Source of the DNA: Leptospira dzoumogneensis
Lineage (GTDB): Bacteria; Spirochaetota; Leptospiria; Leptospirales; Leptospiraceae
Assembly: GCF_004770895.1 (NCBI RefSeq)
Contig: NZ_RQHS01000012.1
Span: 124,001 to 188,000 of the forward strand
Direction: 5' to 3'
DNA length: 64,000 nt
How positions within the stretch are numbered: position 1 is the first letter of the stretch; each line of letters opens with the position of its first letter. Positions 63,739 to 64,000 of the stretch are shown here, piece after piece. The position numbers and the translations under genes were made by a program. The notes beneath the pieces are model-generated. The model made no database searches, was not told the DNA's origin, and saw nothing but the letters and a program-made list of their open reading frames with translations.

Positions 63739-64000
63739 CTAAGAAAATTTTCTTACCAATTCCAATCTGGAATTCACATGCAGTTTTCTGAATATACTTT
63801 TGATCTGGACCCTTACCGTTCCTTCTTTAGTACCTAAGGAGGCTGCAATTTCTTTGGTTCTTTTGCCGTCTACGATCATATCCAACACTTTCTTTTCCCG
63901 ATTGGATAACACTTCCACTTCCTTTTGGGTAGTTTTACGGAAAGAGTGGATGACTCTTGCGGCAAGTCCCGGAGAAAGTATCCCTCCCCCTTCTAAAAGT
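63739..64000 (-). CDS. LuxR/NarL-type transcriptional regulator, C-terminal end (5' end outside window)
   Basis: Only the last 87 codons are in the window; the frame is open to the right edge. The region encodes a LuxR-type helix-turn-helix: EVEVLSNREKKVLDMIVDGK, then RTKEIAASLGTKEGTVRVQIKSIFRKLHVNSR, which is the GerE/LuxR pattern (each cited in part), ending VRKFS. Preceding it, EGGGILSPGLAARVI is the linker found between a receiver and the DNA-binding domain of NarL/FixJ response regulators, so a receiver domain probably lies to the right. Stop codon at 63739-63741. Target genes unknown. Confidence 0.85.
   Translation of the reverse strand, partial: LLEGGGILSPGLAARVIHSFRKTTQKEVEVLSNREKKVLDMIVDGKRTKEIAASLGTKEGTVRVQIKSIFRKLHVNSRLELVRKFS

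Overview
The window reads as chromosomal DNA of a Leptospira species (Spirochaetota). The case rests on several things: large 7TM-DISM sensor proteins, adenylate cyclase and SpoIIE-type phosphatases in number, a FlgO/CsgG-like lipoprotein, a protein resembling the Leptospira-restricted DUF1564 family, many secreted proteins with Leptospira-style signal peptides, and a moderate GC content (low forties by eye, not computed). I see no rRNA, tRNA, insertion sequence, prophage or CRISPR array. Genes are dense and lie on both strands.

Layout. 0-4.3 kb (+): the end of a TonB-like protein, a SCO-like thioredoxin-fold protein without cysteines, a small secreted protein and a secreted papain-like protease with FnIII domains. 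4.4-11.7 kb (-): an EAL protein, a UDP-sugar pyrophosphorylase, a FlgO-like lipoprotein, a 7TM-DISM/PAS/ATPase sensor and a TraB-family protein. 11.9-15 kb (+): cheD, an HDOD protein, aroK and an atypical tyrosine recombinase. 15-23 kb (-): a sugar/cation symporter, a DSD1-like PLP enzyme, a TRIC-like channel, an SDR, an MBL hydrolase and a membrane adenylate cyclase. 23.2-32.1 kb (mixed): bcp, an M61 peptidase, an SDR, argB, a GAF-GAF-PP2C phosphatase, phosphofructokinase and two envelope proteins.

32-39 kb (-) is a compact SAM-cycle operon: an ArsR-methyltransferase regulator (SahR-like) with a perfect palindrome in front of it, ahcY, a 7Fe-type ferredoxin, metH and a small Cys protein. 39-44 kb (-) holds a DUF1564-like gene, a FecR protein, an orphan DNA methyltransferase, a HAMP protein and an ECF sigma/FecR anti-sigma pair. 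44-48 kb carries small lipoproteins, an endoglycoceramidase-like GH5 coupled to a patatin, and a strong candidate structured ncRNA. 48.4-64 kb holds an MFS exporter, a diguanylate cyclase, a sodium:solute symporter, a 1758-residue pseudokinase/AAA/GAF/PP2C protein, a putative membrane terpene-cyclase-like protein paired with an MpaB-type oxygenase, a FadL-like porin, a crotonase, a haloalkane-dehalogenase-like enzyme and the end of a LuxR-type regulator.

The feature least explained by the genes is a family of ten copies of a 16-bp near-palindrome (consensus TGTAGTAWCTTCGACA). I find it only between 32.1 and 48.1 kb, almost always at gene edges and often as facing pairs. The other items I would follow first are the candidate ncRNA at 48.15-48.37 kb and the two-gene terpene-like module at 57.9-59.7 kb.
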